DNA of 64,000 nucleotides from Atlantibacter hermannii (GTDB lineage: Bacteria > Pseudomonadota > Gammaproteobacteria > Enterobacterales > Enterobacteriaceae). Both the position numbers and the translations under genes were made by a program. Shown here piece after piece: positions 21,898 through 29,670 of this stretch. The stretch's first letter is position 1, and each line of letters begins with the position of its first letter. Below the pieces are notes generated by a model that was given only the letters and a program-made list of their open reading frames with translations, searched no databases and had not been told where the DNA came from. The stretch lies in assembly GCA_900635495.1 (NCBI GenBank), contig LR134136.1:1922001-1986000 (forward strand). The letters run 5' to 3'.

Positions 21898-22345
21898 TGA
21901 CATATTCTCCCGGCTCGTCAGAGAGCGAACGGGATGGCAATGCGACTATTGCGGTAAAATATTCGATTCCACAGACCCATCAGAACGACAACGACTACAC
22001 TGCTCCCACTTCAAATCCCGACGACACAAAGCAACCCGATACCACCCCTATAACGCCTTTGCTCACTGCATCGGTTGCCACAGAAAGCTCGAAGAAGACC
22101 CCTACGAATTCACTTCTCACGCCCAGCTAACCTACGGCGAAATGACAATAGACCGCGTAGCGCATCTGGCATGCGTTCCTGTGCGTTTAAAGCCGTGGCA
22201 GATGGATGAGCTTTACCAGCACATGAAAAGTGAACTGAAGCGCATTGAGGAGCTAAGGCGACAGGGTGTTATGGGGCGCATCGAGTTCACACTGCCCGAC
22301 TGGTATCAGGAGGGAATAACAATCCGTTTAGGGGAGGCCGCATGA
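21872..22345 (+). CDS. ninG: NinG/Rap-like HNH-type recombination nuclease
   Basis: 157 residues. A zinc-binding CDYCGKIF, then HCSHFKSRRHKATRYHPYNA and HCIGCHRKLEEDP form an HNH-like fold with two CxxC knuckles. NinG/Rap proteins of lambdoid phages cleave branched recombination intermediates. The sequence is distant from lambda Rap, so the exact activity is inferred. Confidence 0.75.
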   Translation: MALKRDKFDDIFSRLVRERTGWQCDYCGKIFDSTDPSERQRLHCSHFKSRRHKATRYHPYNAFAHCIGCHRKLEEDPYEFTSHAQLTYGEMTIDRVAHLACVPVRLKPWQMDELYQHMKSELKRIEELRRQGVMGRIEFTLPDWYQEGITIRLGEAA

Positions 22346-22584
22346 CCAGAGAATACGTCAAGAAAATCCATTACCCGTGCGAAACAGCGGCAATCTTTCA
22401 GGATGTGCTCTTTGTTATCCGGCCTGAGCACGCATCAGAGCTTCTTAACGAATGTGACCGCGCTGCTGAGTTCTTCCTGAATTACTTCCCATTCTGCAAG
22501 TTGGAGGATGTGAGAGAGGGCATCGTTTACAGCTTCGGCGGCCTGTACCTGAACGATTGCCAGTTAACCCGGGAGGCCGCATGA
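22342..22584 (+). CDS. Hypothetical protein (80 aa)
   Basis: 80 residues: MTREYVKKIHYPCETAAIFQ, with a central FVIRPEHASELLNECDRAAE. Four-base overlap upstream and downstream. No family recognised. Confidence 0.6.
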   Translation: MTREYVKKIHYPCETAAIFQDVLFVIRPEHASELLNECDRAAEFFLNYFPFCKLEDVREGIVYSFGGLYLNDCQLTREAA

Positions 22585-22760
22585 GCGTAACAGACATCAA
22601 CTCAGCACAGCAGCGCCACAAAGACCGGGAGATGCTCACCAATATCGACAAGGCATTACAGACTAACGAGGAAACTCGTCAGCGCCTTGAAGCTATGCGC
22701 CGAGAGGTGATCAACCGATTGGGGATTAACAAGCCGGACGGCCCGGAGGATGCAGCGTGA
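22581..22760 (+). CDS. Small helical protein upstream of Q (59 aa)
   Basis: 59 residues, MSVTDINSAQQRHKDREMLT, then a continuous helix (IDKALQTNEETRQRLEAMRR). Possible coiled coil. Overlaps the GTG start of Q by four bases. Confidence 0.6.
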   Translation: MSVTDINSAQQRHKDREMLTNIDKALQTNEETRQRLEAMRREVINRLGINKPDGPEDAA

Positions 22761-23245
22761 GGGCGAGAGAGCTAAACCTAAACAAAGAACAGCATGACTG
22801 GCTCAACGGCTGGCTTGAATTATGGGGGGCATGGGTTTACTCAGGCAGACTTGAAAAGCGCATGAGCAGCGTTATAGCTCAGTTCATGGAGAAAGTTGAG
22901 CCGTCCAGGGTAATGACGCGGCCAATGTGCAATGACGATGACGGAATGTTGATTTCTCAGGTCGTAGATTCCGTTATGCGCATCGACACAAAGGCCTTCG
23001 GTATTCTGCTTAGTTACTACTCTCACGGCTCATCCAAGTACGCCATATCATCCTACTACCACAAGACCGCAAGTCCCCGCAAAATGTCAGGACGGGGAGG
23101 CGATAGGGTGCGCAAACCTTCACTGGTCACATGTCGCAGAGAGGTGGACGAAATTCTCAATGCGTCACTGTTCATGCTTTACCAGCCGATGGTTAATGCA
23201 TTTAACAGTCGCAAACGTGTCGAGAAAATCAGACATGTCGCATAG
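22757..23245 (+). CDS. Q: Late antiterminator Q (DUF1133 family)
   Basis: 162 residues from GTG 22757. Family blocks: EQHDWLNGWLELWGAWVYSG, VDSVMRIDTKAFGILLSYYS, HGSSKYAISSYYHKTASPRK, RREVDEILNASLFMLYQPMV. DUF1133 proteins occupy the Q position in many lambdoid phages. Q engages RNA polymerase paused after PR' and lets it read through tR' into the lysis and head genes. PR' begins seven bases after this gene. Confidence 0.88.
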   Translation: MRARELNLNKEQHDWLNGWLELWGAWVYSGRLEKRMSSVIAQFMEKVEPSRVMTRPMCNDDDGMLISQVVDSVMRIDTKAFGILLSYYSHGSSKYAISSYYHKTASPRKMSGRGGDRVRKPSLVTCRREVDEILNASLFMLYQPMVNAFNSRKRVEKIRHVA

Positions 23246-23251
23246 ATTGTG

Positions 23252-23280
23252 TTGACATCTGTGATCAATTGAGCAATGAT
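23252..23280 (+). promoter_or_regulatory. PR' late promoter
   Basis: -35 TTGACA (23252-23257), 17-base spacer, -10 AATGAT (23275-23280) with TGATAA just beyond. It lies immediately after Q and before a terminator, the PR'-tR' layout. No other good promoter is visible before the lysis genes. Confidence 0.7.
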
Positions 23281-23288
23281 AAATACAT

Positions 23289-23334
23289 AAGCTGCCGTTA
23301 GTGACTCTTAAGTTGCTACGGTGGCTTTTTTATT
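23289..23334 (+). terminator. tR' terminator
   Basis: Stem GCTGCCGTTAG against CTACGGTGGC with a loop containing GACTCTTAAG, followed by TTTTTTATTG. Without Q it would end the PR' transcript after about 50 bases. Confidence 0.75.
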
Positions 23335-23673
23335 GCCTTATTCGCATCAAAAAATGAGCCGAATAACTCCCGCATTCGGCTCATCACGACATTTTCTGTT
23401 AGCGCTTATCTAAACTCCGGTCATCAACTCAATACCCTCATCGAACCTCTGCGGTAACTGGATAAGCGCTAAGCACAAAAAAGAAAACCCAGCGCTATGG
23501 CTGGGCTTCGTGAATGAGCGGCATGAATTGTTAGCGCAATCCACGCCTGAAATGCTCGTAAATGCCGGTCACGAACAAATCAATGAATTACGCATTCAAC
23601 GTATATCGGATTTGTTCAGTGGGCTATCTCCAACATTCTTAATCTGAACAAGTCCCCTGCATGGGGATAAGAC
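23335..23673 (+). promoter_or_regulatory. Late leader between tR' and S, hairpin-rich, no gene
   Basis: No gene seen. Notable structures: GAGCCGAAT-N9-ATTCGGCTC (23356-23382), a leftward terminator in form because the minus strand continues with ATTTTTTG. There is also a perfect 12-bp inverted repeat TTAGCGCTTATC / GATAAGCGCTAA (23399-23410, 23461-23472), and CCCAGC-GCTAT-GGCTGGG near 23490-23507. Confidence 0.6.
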
Positions 23674-23997
23674 ATGAAAATGCCCGAAAAACATGACCTG
23701 CTTGCTGCACTTGTTGCGGCTAAAGAACAAGGCATAGGGGCAATCCTTGCGTTTGCAATGGCGTACCTTCGCGGAAGATATAATGGCGGTGCGTTTACTA
23801 AGACAGTAATCGACGCAACGATGTGCGCCATTATCGCCTGGTTTGTACGTGACCTTCTCGATCTCGCTGGCCTGAGCAGCAACCTTGCATACATCGCGAG
23901 TGTGTTTATCGGCTATATCGGCACTGACTCCATCGGTGCGCTAATCAAACGCTTTGCAGAAAAGAGGGCTGGAGCTGGCGATACCACCCGGCAATAG
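23674..23997 (+). CDS. S: Holin, lambda S type with dual start
   Basis: 107 residues, almost the same as lambda S: MKMPEKHDLLAALVAAKEQG, then GAILAFAMAYLRGRYNGGAF and SSNLAYIASVFIGYIGTDSI. Three transmembrane helices. The Met1-Lys2-Met3 beginning is kept, so both the 107-residue antiholin and the 105-residue holin should be made, setting the time of lysis. It opens the lysis cassette S-R-Rz/Rz1. Confidence 0.97.
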   Translation: MKMPEKHDLLAALVAAKEQGIGAILAFAMAYLRGRYNGGAFTKTVIDATMCAIIAWFVRDLLDLAGLSSNLAYIASVFIGYIGTDSIGALIKRFAEKRAGAGDTTRQ

Positions 23998-24012
23998 CCT
24001 TATGAGGTGAGC

Positions 24013-24483
24013 ATGAGCCAAGTTATCCCCTTATTAAACTTTGAAGAAGGCTACAGCGAAAAGCCCTACATCGATACCGAGGGTTATCCGACAGTAGCTT
24101 GCGGTATAAAGATTGGCCCCAAAGGCGCAAAGTTGAGTAACTACACCTTCACCGTGCCTCGCAACGTTGGCGACGTCTGGTTAGAGAGCTTCGTTAACGC
24201 AACGGTTCTGAAGATGAATTTCAACCCCGCGATTGTCTCTGCACTCAAAGCATGTAACGGCCCGCGCCGCGACATCCTTATCAGCATGGCATATCAGATG
24301 GGCGTAATTGGCCTGGCAGGATTTAAGAATACGCTGGCGATGATTGCTGACGGCAATTTCTCCGGTGCAGCTAACGGCATGCTCTCCAGTTTATGGGCGA
24401 AACAAACGCCAAATCGCGCAAAGCGTCACGCAGAAGTAATGCGTACCGGTGACATGAAAGCCTACGAAGGATTGCTCAAATGA
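24013..24483 (+). CDS. Endolysin, T4-type lysozyme (GH24)
   Basis: 156 residues from ATG 24013 (MSQVIPLLNFEEGYSEKPYI), with GAGG five bases before it; a GTG six bases earlier is less likely. The GH24 catalytic triad is Glu in FEEGY, Asp nine later in YIDTEG and Thr in YPTVACG, the spacing of T4 Glu11-Asp20-Thr26. Cleaves the MurNAc-GlcNAc bond after the holin opens the membrane. No signal or SAR helix, so it is holin-dependent. Lambda R at this place is a transglycosylase, so this is a module swap. Confidence 0.9.
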   Translation: MSQVIPLLNFEEGYSEKPYIDTEGYPTVACGIKIGPKGAKLSNYTFTVPRNVGDVWLESFVNATVLKMNFNPAIVSALKACNGPRRDILISMAYQMGVIGLAGFKNTLAMIADGNFSGAANGMLSSLWAKQTPNRAKRHAEVMRTGDMKAYEGLLK

Positions 24484-24710
24484 AAATCCGACTCGTAGAC
24501 GACTGGCGTCACTGGTGGCGATGGAACTCCACGAAAGTGATTGTCGCTTTAGGTGCTCTGCCGACTATCTGGTTTGAGCTTCCTCCCGAATGGAAGGCGG
24601 AAATACCCTCAAGCTGGATGCGTGTCGGCGCGATTATCCTGATGGTCGTCGGCGTTCTGTCTCGCATGACACTGCAAAAGCCACCGGAGAAGAAAGATGG
24701 GAACGATTGA
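24480..24710 (+). CDS. Small lysis-cassette membrane protein (76 aa)
   Basis: 76 residues: MKIRLVDDWRHWWRWNSTKV, two hydrophobic segments (VIVALGALPTIWF, VGAIILMVVGVLSRM), a DUF7940/holin-like small protein found next to phage lysozymes. It may be a second holin or antiholin-like protein; assignment is by pattern. Overlaps both neighbours. Confidence 0.65.
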   Translation: MKIRLVDDWRHWWRWNSTKVIVALGALPTIWFELPPEWKAEIPSSWMRVGAIILMVVGVLSRMTLQKPPEKKDGND

Positions 24711-24969
24711 GTTGGTCCTCTCTGGCCTGCTGGCGTTCGTCCTGGCTGTGCTTGGCGCTTTCGGTATCGGTCGCAGTGGAGGCAAAAGGGACGCTGAACA
24801 GAAGGCTGAAGCTAAGCGAATCGACGAATACATTCAGGCAACCACCGCAGTCACTGAAAAGCGCATTGAAGCATCGAAAGGAGCCGCAGATGTTCAGCAG
24901 AGTGTTAACCGTATGCCTGATGACGATGTTGATCGCGAGTTGCGCCAAAACTTTACCCGCAAAACCTGA
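24697..24969 (+). CDS. Rz-like inner-membrane spanin
   Basis: 90 residues: N-terminal membrane helix (IELVLSGLLAFVLAVLGAFG), then a periplasmic helix (KRDAEQKAEAKRIDEYIQAT, ALKRIEASKGAA-type continuation). This is the i-spanin arrangement, shorter than lambda Rz (153). Together with the overlapping lipoprotein it should fuse inner and outer membranes in the last step of lysis. Confidence 0.75.
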   Translation: MGTIELVLSGLLAFVLAVLGAFGIGRSGGKRDAEQKAEAKRIDEYIQATTAVTEKRIEASKGAADVQQSVNRMPDDDVDRELRQNFTRKT

Positions 24970-25102
24970 GGTCATTGATACCGCCTGTAGCTGGGTGCAG
25001 ATCATCTACCTGACAGACCATGATATTGACGTACTGGACAGGCAGACGAAGAAAGACATTCTGGCGCACAACAAGGCCTGGCAAGCTAACTGCCACAGAT
25101 AG
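24890..25102 (+). CDS. Rz1-like outer-membrane spanin lipoprotein
   Basis: 70 residues in a different frame from Rz: MFSRVLTVCLMTMLIASCAK, with lipobox LIASC, then DTACSWVQIIYLTDHDIDVL and a C-terminal CHR. GGAG stands eight bases before the ATG. Overlaps the last 80 bases of the Rz-like gene, the partly embedded Rz/Rz1 type. Confidence 0.78.
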   Translation: MFSRVLTVCLMTMLIASCAKTLPAKPEVIDTACSWVQIIYLTDHDIDVLDRQTKKDILAHNKAWQANCHR

Positions 25103-25190
25103 ATGCGTTTCGCAGTAGTATTTTTAAATAAAAAGAAAGCCAGAAATCACCTATACTCGTGCGCAAATTGTAGCCTTCATGGAATGAATT

Positions 25191-25445
25191 ATGAACCATC
25201 ATAGTGGTGATTTTGATAAAATCCTGAGTATTATTATAGTCTTGGCTGTTGAGCATTGGATTATTGCCTCCCTCGTGGTTGGTTTGGCCATGTACCTAAT
25301 AGGGTCGGCCATAAATGAAAATGCACAGACAGACTTTGGTGCGATCACATCTGGAGTGGTTGGGGTGTGTGGGCAATTGATTTTAGGCTTTGGCGTGCTC
25401 GCAAGTATCGTAGGGATTGTTAAGTTCATTTGGATCCATGCTTGA
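25191..25445 (+). CDS. Two-span membrane protein (84 aa), possible moron
   Basis: 84 residues with two or three hydrophobic helices (ILSIIIVLAVEHWIIASLVV, AMYLIGSAI, GVCGQLILGFGVLASIVGIV). Lies after the lysis cassette where lambda has bor, i.e. a place for lysogen-expressed genes. An AT-rich upstream region (25103-25190) may carry its promoter. Not recognised. Confidence 0.55.
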   Translation: MNHHSGDFDKILSIIIVLAVEHWIIASLVVGLAMYLIGSAINENAQTDFGAITSGVVGVCGQLILGFGVLASIVGIVKFIWIHA

Positions 25446-25530
25446 AGTGACCATTACAAAGCTCATCCCCGGGTGGGCTTGATAATGGAAAAAATTAAAA
25501 CTTATATTGTGGTTGACATAATTCATTGTT

Positions 25531-25560
25531 TTGCAATGGTTATTTTGTTGTTGGTATAAT
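25531..25560 (+). promoter_or_regulatory. Promoter of the 25589 moron
   Basis: -35 TTGCAA (25531-25536), 18-base spacer, -10 TATAAT (25555-25560) with an extended-minus-10 TGG in front. Together with the terminator at 25866 it makes the 25589 gene an independent unit. Confidence 0.65.
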
Positions 25561-25588
25561 TAACTCGTTCCACAGATAGGGGGTTAAT

Positions 25589-25867
25589 ATGCTGACAATA
25601 ATTCTGTTTGACGATGGGAAGCCTGGCTTGATTTGGCCTACCGAAGAAATTGGCAAAGTGGTAAAAGTCCCTGACTACCAGTTTAAGGCTCGAGAAATGC
25701 TCGGTGGTGTGGCGGTCATGCCTGATGTGGAGTATCAGGTCTATGAGTTCCAGATGGATGACGAGATTTATCTGATTGGAGTAAATGGGGGCAGTCCAAG
25801 CGACGATGTAATTAAGTCTCACATCAAGCATGGCGACCCCAAGCCGAAACCATACAAAACACTGTAA
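25589..25867 (+). CDS. Moron protein (92 aa), unknown
   Basis: 92 residues: MLTIILFDDGKPGLIWPTEE, then KVPDYQFKAREMLGGVAVMP and YEFQMDDEIYLIGVNGGSPS. Soluble, beta-rich. Has its own promoter (25531-25560), a GGGG ribosome site and its own terminator, so it is probably expressed in the lysogen. Not recognised. Confidence 0.6.
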   Translation: MLTIILFDDGKPGLIWPTEEIGKVVKVPDYQFKAREMLGGVAVMPDVEYQVYEFQMDDEIYLIGVNGGSPSDDVIKSHIKHGDPKPKPYKTL

Positions 25868-25894
25868 CCGCCTCCGGGCGGTTTTTTTATTGCC
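25866..25894 (+). terminator. Terminator cassette copy 1
   Basis: CCGCC-TCCG-GGCGG then seven T and ATTGCC. Same form as several other terminators of the head and tail region. Confidence 0.85.
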
Positions 25895-25895
25895 A

Positions 25896-26045
25896 TCACA
25901 ATGGGTAGGCAAAAGAGCTTTTTGGAAGTGGGAACGCAGCCCCACAACCAAGCGTGAAAAGTAAGACGTCATTCATGGTCACATCATTTGTTTGGTCGAA
26001 CACCTTGCGGTACACAGCTTGGCACATCTGAATGGATTTCTTCAT
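25896..26045 (-). CDS. Possible small leftward gene before terS (49 aa)
   Basis: 49 residues: MKKSIQMCQAVYRKVFDQTN, ending FPLPKSSFAYPL. ATG 26045 is preceded by AAGGAG with eight-base spacing, better than the longer frame to 26189. Runs against the late genes. Only the ribosome site and composition support it. Confidence 0.35.
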   Translation of the reverse strand: MKKSIQMCQAVYRKVFDQTNDVTMNDVLLFTLGCGAAFPLPKSSFAYPL

Positions 26046-26225
26046 GGCGTTACTCCTTGCTCGGATTGTTGCATTCATCATGGATAGTGTTTTTGGCATC
26101 AAAGGCAACCAGAGTAGCCCTATCGTTATTACATTTTTCACAGTCTGAATGACGTCACCTTCGCAGCTTCCAAAAAGCTCTAAGTTCACTATTGATCAAT
26201 CTCTAATAAACTCAAAGGATTTTTT

Positions 26226-26741
26226 ATGGATAAGCCGGACTGGGAGGCTATCGAATCGGCTTACCGGGCTGGTTCGTTATCAGTTAGAGCCATCGGTGAA
26301 AAGCATGGCGTTAGCCACGCCACCATCCTGAAAAGAGCAAACAAAGAAGGATGGCAGCGCGACCTGACTGAAAAGGTCAGGACAGCAACCAAGGCCAAAG
26401 TAACCAAGTCGGTAACCAAAGACGGTAACCAGTCACCGGTGGTTACTGACGCGCAGATTATTGACCAGGCATCCGATGAAGCCGCCGCAGTAATTATGGC
26501 TCATCGTGAGGGTCTGGCGGCATGGCGTGGCATCACCAATAAGCTCCGCGACTTCCTCGAAGATGCAGAAATAACGGAAGACAATCACGCATCCATGTCC
26601 CGTTCAATCACTGCCGGTGTCGATGCTCAAATCAAAGTGATTAACGCAGAGCGCAAGGCGTATAACCTCGACTCTGAGGAAGCCAATAAGACGGTCGATG
26701 ACCTGTCTAACCTGATGGATTCACTGTCTCAGGGGGCTTAA
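26226..26741 (+). CDS. Terminase small subunit
   Basis: 171 residues. N-terminal HTH (SLSVRAIGEKHGVSHATILK, RANKEGWQRDL) of the TerS type, a helical middle with Lys/Thr-rich linker, and a C-terminal helix (TVDDLSNLMDSLSQGA) that meets TerL. Recognises the packaging site, which should lie nearby, possibly in 26046-26225. One-base overlap of stop and next ATG (TAATG). Confidence 0.88.
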   Translation: MDKPDWEAIESAYRAGSLSVRAIGEKHGVSHATILKRANKEGWQRDLTEKVRTATKAKVTKSVTKDGNQSPVVTDAQIIDQASDEAAAVIMAHREGLAAWRGITNKLRDFLEDAEITEDNHASMSRSITAGVDAQIKVINAERKAYNLDSEEANKTVDDLSNLMDSLSQGA

Positions 26742-28213
26742 TGAAACCTGAGCACCTCAAGCTGCTGAGAGATAAGGACTGGCGACTCAATAACCTTTAC
26801 TGGATCACCGACAAAGAGGGAAAGCCTACACGCTTCAGGATGACGCCTGAGCAACGTGAGTACTTTGAAGGTATCCACACCCGCAACATCATCCTGAAGG
26901 CTCGCCAGCTCGGTTTCACTACCGAAGTCTGCATTATCCAGCTGGACGCCGCGTTATTTGAGTCGGCAAAGTGTGCGCTGATAGCCCATACGCTAAACGA
27001 CGCCAAGCGCCTGTTTCGCGAAAAGGTTAAGTACGCATACGACAAGCTGCCAGCAGAGATTAAGGCAGCCAATCCGGCGAGCAACGATTCTTCAGGGGAG
27101 CTCGTATTCAAGAAGGGCGGATCACTGTACGTCAGCACCTCTTTCCGTGGTGGTACGCTGCGCTACCTGCACGTTTCAGAGTTCGGAAAGATATGTGCCA
27201 AGTTTCCGCACAAAGCCCGTGAGATCGTCACTGGTGCGTTTGAGGCGGTATCGACAGGCTGCTTTGCCACAATCGAGAGCACAGCAGAGGGCCGGGCGGG
27301 TTACTTCTTCGATTATTGCCAGACAGCAGAGAAAGCGCAGTTACAGGACAAGCCGCTTTCACCACTGGACTGGAAGTTTTTCTTCTTCTCCTGGTGGAAG
27401 AACCCGCAATATGCATTAGATCCGGTAGAGCCGCTACCAACGCGCCTGGTTGAATACTTCGCTGAGATGGAGGCGAAGCACGGCGTTGTTCTGAACGAGC
27501 GCCAGAAAGCCTGGTATCACGCCAAAGAGAAAACCCTCGGCGATGACATGAAGCGCGAGTATCCAACCATTCCTGCAGAGGCGTTTCAGCAGTCGGTCGA
27601 GGGCGCGTATTACGCCAAGCAGTTCCGCTGGCTCTACACCAACAAGCGGATCGGCCAAATCCCGGATAACTCACACCTCCCGGTTCATACGTTCTGGGAT
27701 ATCGGCGTGGGCGACTCAACGGCGATCTGGTTCATTCGTGAGGTCGGTACTGAATTCCACGTTATCGACTACTACGAAAACTCAGGTGAGGGCTTGCGGC
27801 ACTATATGAAGGTGCTGAAAGACCGAGGCTATGAGTACGGCGAACACTGGGGTCCGCACGACATCGATAACCGTGAATTCGGTGCTGATGCCAAATCCCG
27901 TAGAGAGCTTGCCCGCGAGGGTTACGAGATTGACGGCCAGATGTACTCCATGACCTTCAATGTTGTGCCGAAGGCTGGCGTCGACACCGGCATCGAGTCG
28001 GTGCGTGAGATTCTACCCTCATGCGTGTTCGATGAAGAGAAGTGCGCCGAAGGCATCTCTCACCTCGAAGGTTATCGCAAGGAGTGGGATGACAAGCGCG
28101 GCTGCTGGAAAGATAAACCTCTTCACGATTTCACCTCTCACGGCGCTGACGGCTTCCGTTACTTTGCTGTAGCGAAGAACAACCGCAAGCAGGTCGGCGC
28201 AGTATTCTTCTAA
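26741..28213 (+). CDS. Terminase large subunit
   Basis: 490 residues. ATPase part: Walker A-like LKARQLGFTTEVCI, adenine/coupling region with SVSTSFRGGTLRYLHVSEFG (Walker B-like hydrophobic stretch, HVSEFGK). Nuclease part: HTFWDIGVGDSTAIWFIREV and later YFAVAKNN, with conserved Asp of the RNase H fold (WDIGVGDS). It is the packaging motor and DNA cutter. Confidence 0.93.
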   Translation: MKPEHLKLLRDKDWRLNNLYWITDKEGKPTRFRMTPEQREYFEGIHTRNIILKARQLGFTTEVCIIQLDAALFESAKCALIAHTLNDAKRLFREKVKYAYDKLPAEIKAANPASNDSSGELVFKKGGSLYVSTSFRGGTLRYLHVSEFGKICAKFPHKAREIVTGAFEAVSTGCFATIESTAEGRAGYFFDYCQTAEKAQLQDKPLSPLDWKFFFFSWWKNPQYALDPVEPLPTRLVEYFAEMEAKHGVVLNERQKAWYHAKEKTLGDDMKREYPTIPAEAFQQSVEGAYYAKQFRWLYTNKRIGQIPDNSHLPVHTFWDIGVGDSTAIWFIREVGTEFHVIDYYENSGEGLRHYMKVLKDRGYEYGEHWGPHDIDNREFGADAKSRRELAREGYEIDGQMYSMTFNVVPKAGVDTGIESVREILPSCVFDEEKCAEGISHLEGYRKEWDDKRGCWKDKPLHDFTSHGADGFRYFAVAKNNRKQVGAVFF

Positions 28214-28224
28214 GGAGTTCATCA

Positions 28225-29670
28225 GTGAGTGAACAACAAGGCGAGGTTTCATTCCTCGTTAACGCCCTTGCTGATGCGATAGGGCGGCAGCGAATGCTGT
28301 ACGCAGGCCAGCCGGGGAATACCAAACGCACGAAGCTGTGGGATGAATTCGGCTATCCGAATAATCTTGAGTTCGACCGCTACTACCGAGCCTATGAACG
28401 GAATGCTGTGGCGTATGCCGCCGTGCATAAGCTTCTCGAATCCTGCTGGATGGACAATCCGACCATCATTGATGGTGAGGAAGAGAAAGAAGCCGAGGAG
28501 ACTACGGAATGGGAAAAGGCGGTAACGAAGCTGCTGAAGAAGCATTGGGCGAAGATTAAAGATGCCGATCGGCGAAATCTTGTCGGCCGTTACTCTGCGC
28601 TGCTAATCCAGTTCCGGGACGGCAGGGAGTGGAGTCAGCCAGTAGATAAGAACGTCGTTGCTAGGCTGAAAGATAAGTCTATCGTGAAGCTTATCCCTGC
28701 GTGGGAGTCTCAAATCAAGCCGGGTAATTTCGACACCGACACGCTTTCTGAAACATACGGGCAGCCAGTTTCTTACAATTTCAACGAGCAGCCGGTTGGC
28801 GATGATGGCACTTATGGGCCAGTACGCGGCGTTACAGTTCATCCCGATCGGATCATTATTCTTTGCGAAGGCGCAGAAGATGAAAACATGCTTTCCGGCG
28901 TGCCTTTTCTGCGTGCTGGCTATAACAAGCTTCTTGACCTTGAGAAAGTATCCGGCGGCAGCGCCGAGGGCTTCCTGAAGAACGCCAGCCGCCAGCTTGG
29001 TATTGCCTTCGATAAAGAAACCAATATGGATGCACTAAAGCGTGCAGCCACTGACGCTGGTTTCAAGGATTTGGGCGATGCATTAAACGATAAAGTCGCG
29101 AAGATGAACCGCGGTACCGATGCGGCACTTGTCATGCAGGCCGGTACGCCATCGGTTCTTTCTGTTGCAGCCGCTGATCCAAAACCGACATGGGAAGTCA
29201 CCGCCAACGAGTTCGCCGCTTCAATTCAATGCCCATTCACCATTCTGTTTGGTCAGCAAACCGGGCGCCTTGCTTCGGATGAGGATAAGACGGACTGGGC
29301 GAAACGCTGCAATGGCCGCCGATGGGGCTTTATGTCTTCGGTAATCGAAACCATCCTGGAGCGCTTCTGGACGCTTGGCGTTATCGACCAGCCATCATCC
29401 GGCGAAGTATCGCTGGCATGGTCCGATTTGCTGGCACCGAGCGAGAAAGAGAAGATTGCCAATATGCAGGCGATGGCGACTGTGGCTAAAGACACTCAGC
29501 AGGCATTCGGTACGCCTGTGGTAGACGAAAATGAAATCCGCGCCGTGGGTGAGCTTGAACCTCGCAAAGAGGTTAAAACTCCCGACCCTGACCAGAAGGT
29601 GATTACCGATGATCCTCTCAACCCAGCAGACGAGAATCGGAACGCCGATCGTACCGCGCAACAAGGCTGA
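28225..29670 (+). CDS. Portal protein, DUF1073 type
   Basis: 481 residues: KLWDEFGYPNNLEFDRYYRA, YERNAVAYAAVHKLLESCWM, VTANEFAASIQCPFTILFGQ, QTGRLASDEDKTDW. This is the DUF1073/Phage_portal family, often mislabelled anti-CBASS Acb1-like in databases because of shared domain names. Dodecameric ring through which DNA enters. Overlaps the next gene by 62 bases. Confidence 0.88.
   Translation: MSEQQGEVSFLVNALADAIGRQRMLYAGQPGNTKRTKLWDEFGYPNNLEFDRYYRAYERNAVAYAAVHKLLESCWMDNPTIIDGEEEKEAEETTEWEKAVTKLLKKHWAKIKDADRRNLVGRYSALLIQFRDGREWSQPVDKNVVARLKDKSIVKLIPAWESQIKPGNFDTDTLSETYGQPVSYNFNEQPVGDDGTYGPVRGVTVHPDRIIILCEGAEDENMLSGVPFLRAGYNKLLDLEKVSGGSAEGFLKNASRQLGIAFDKETNMDALKRAATDAGFKDLGDALNDKVAKMNRGTDAALVMQAGTPSVLSVAAADPKPTWEVTANEFAASIQCPFTILFGQQTGRLASDEDKTDWAKRCNGRRWGFMSSVIETILERFWTLGVIDQPSSGEVSLAWSDLLAPSEKEKIANMQAMATVAKDTQQAFGTPVVDENEIRAVGELEPRKEVKTPDPDQKVITDDPLNPADENRNADRTAQQG

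Noticed and set aside
25896..26189. 97-residue version of the small leftward gene before terS
   Set aside because: No ribosome site at the longer start; the ATG at 26045 has AAGGAG, so only the 49-residue form was kept.
28225..29670. Anti-CBASS (Acb1) function for the portal gene
   Set aside because: The sequence is a DUF1073 portal in the portal position; the database label comes from a shared family name, not from evidence of nuclease activity.
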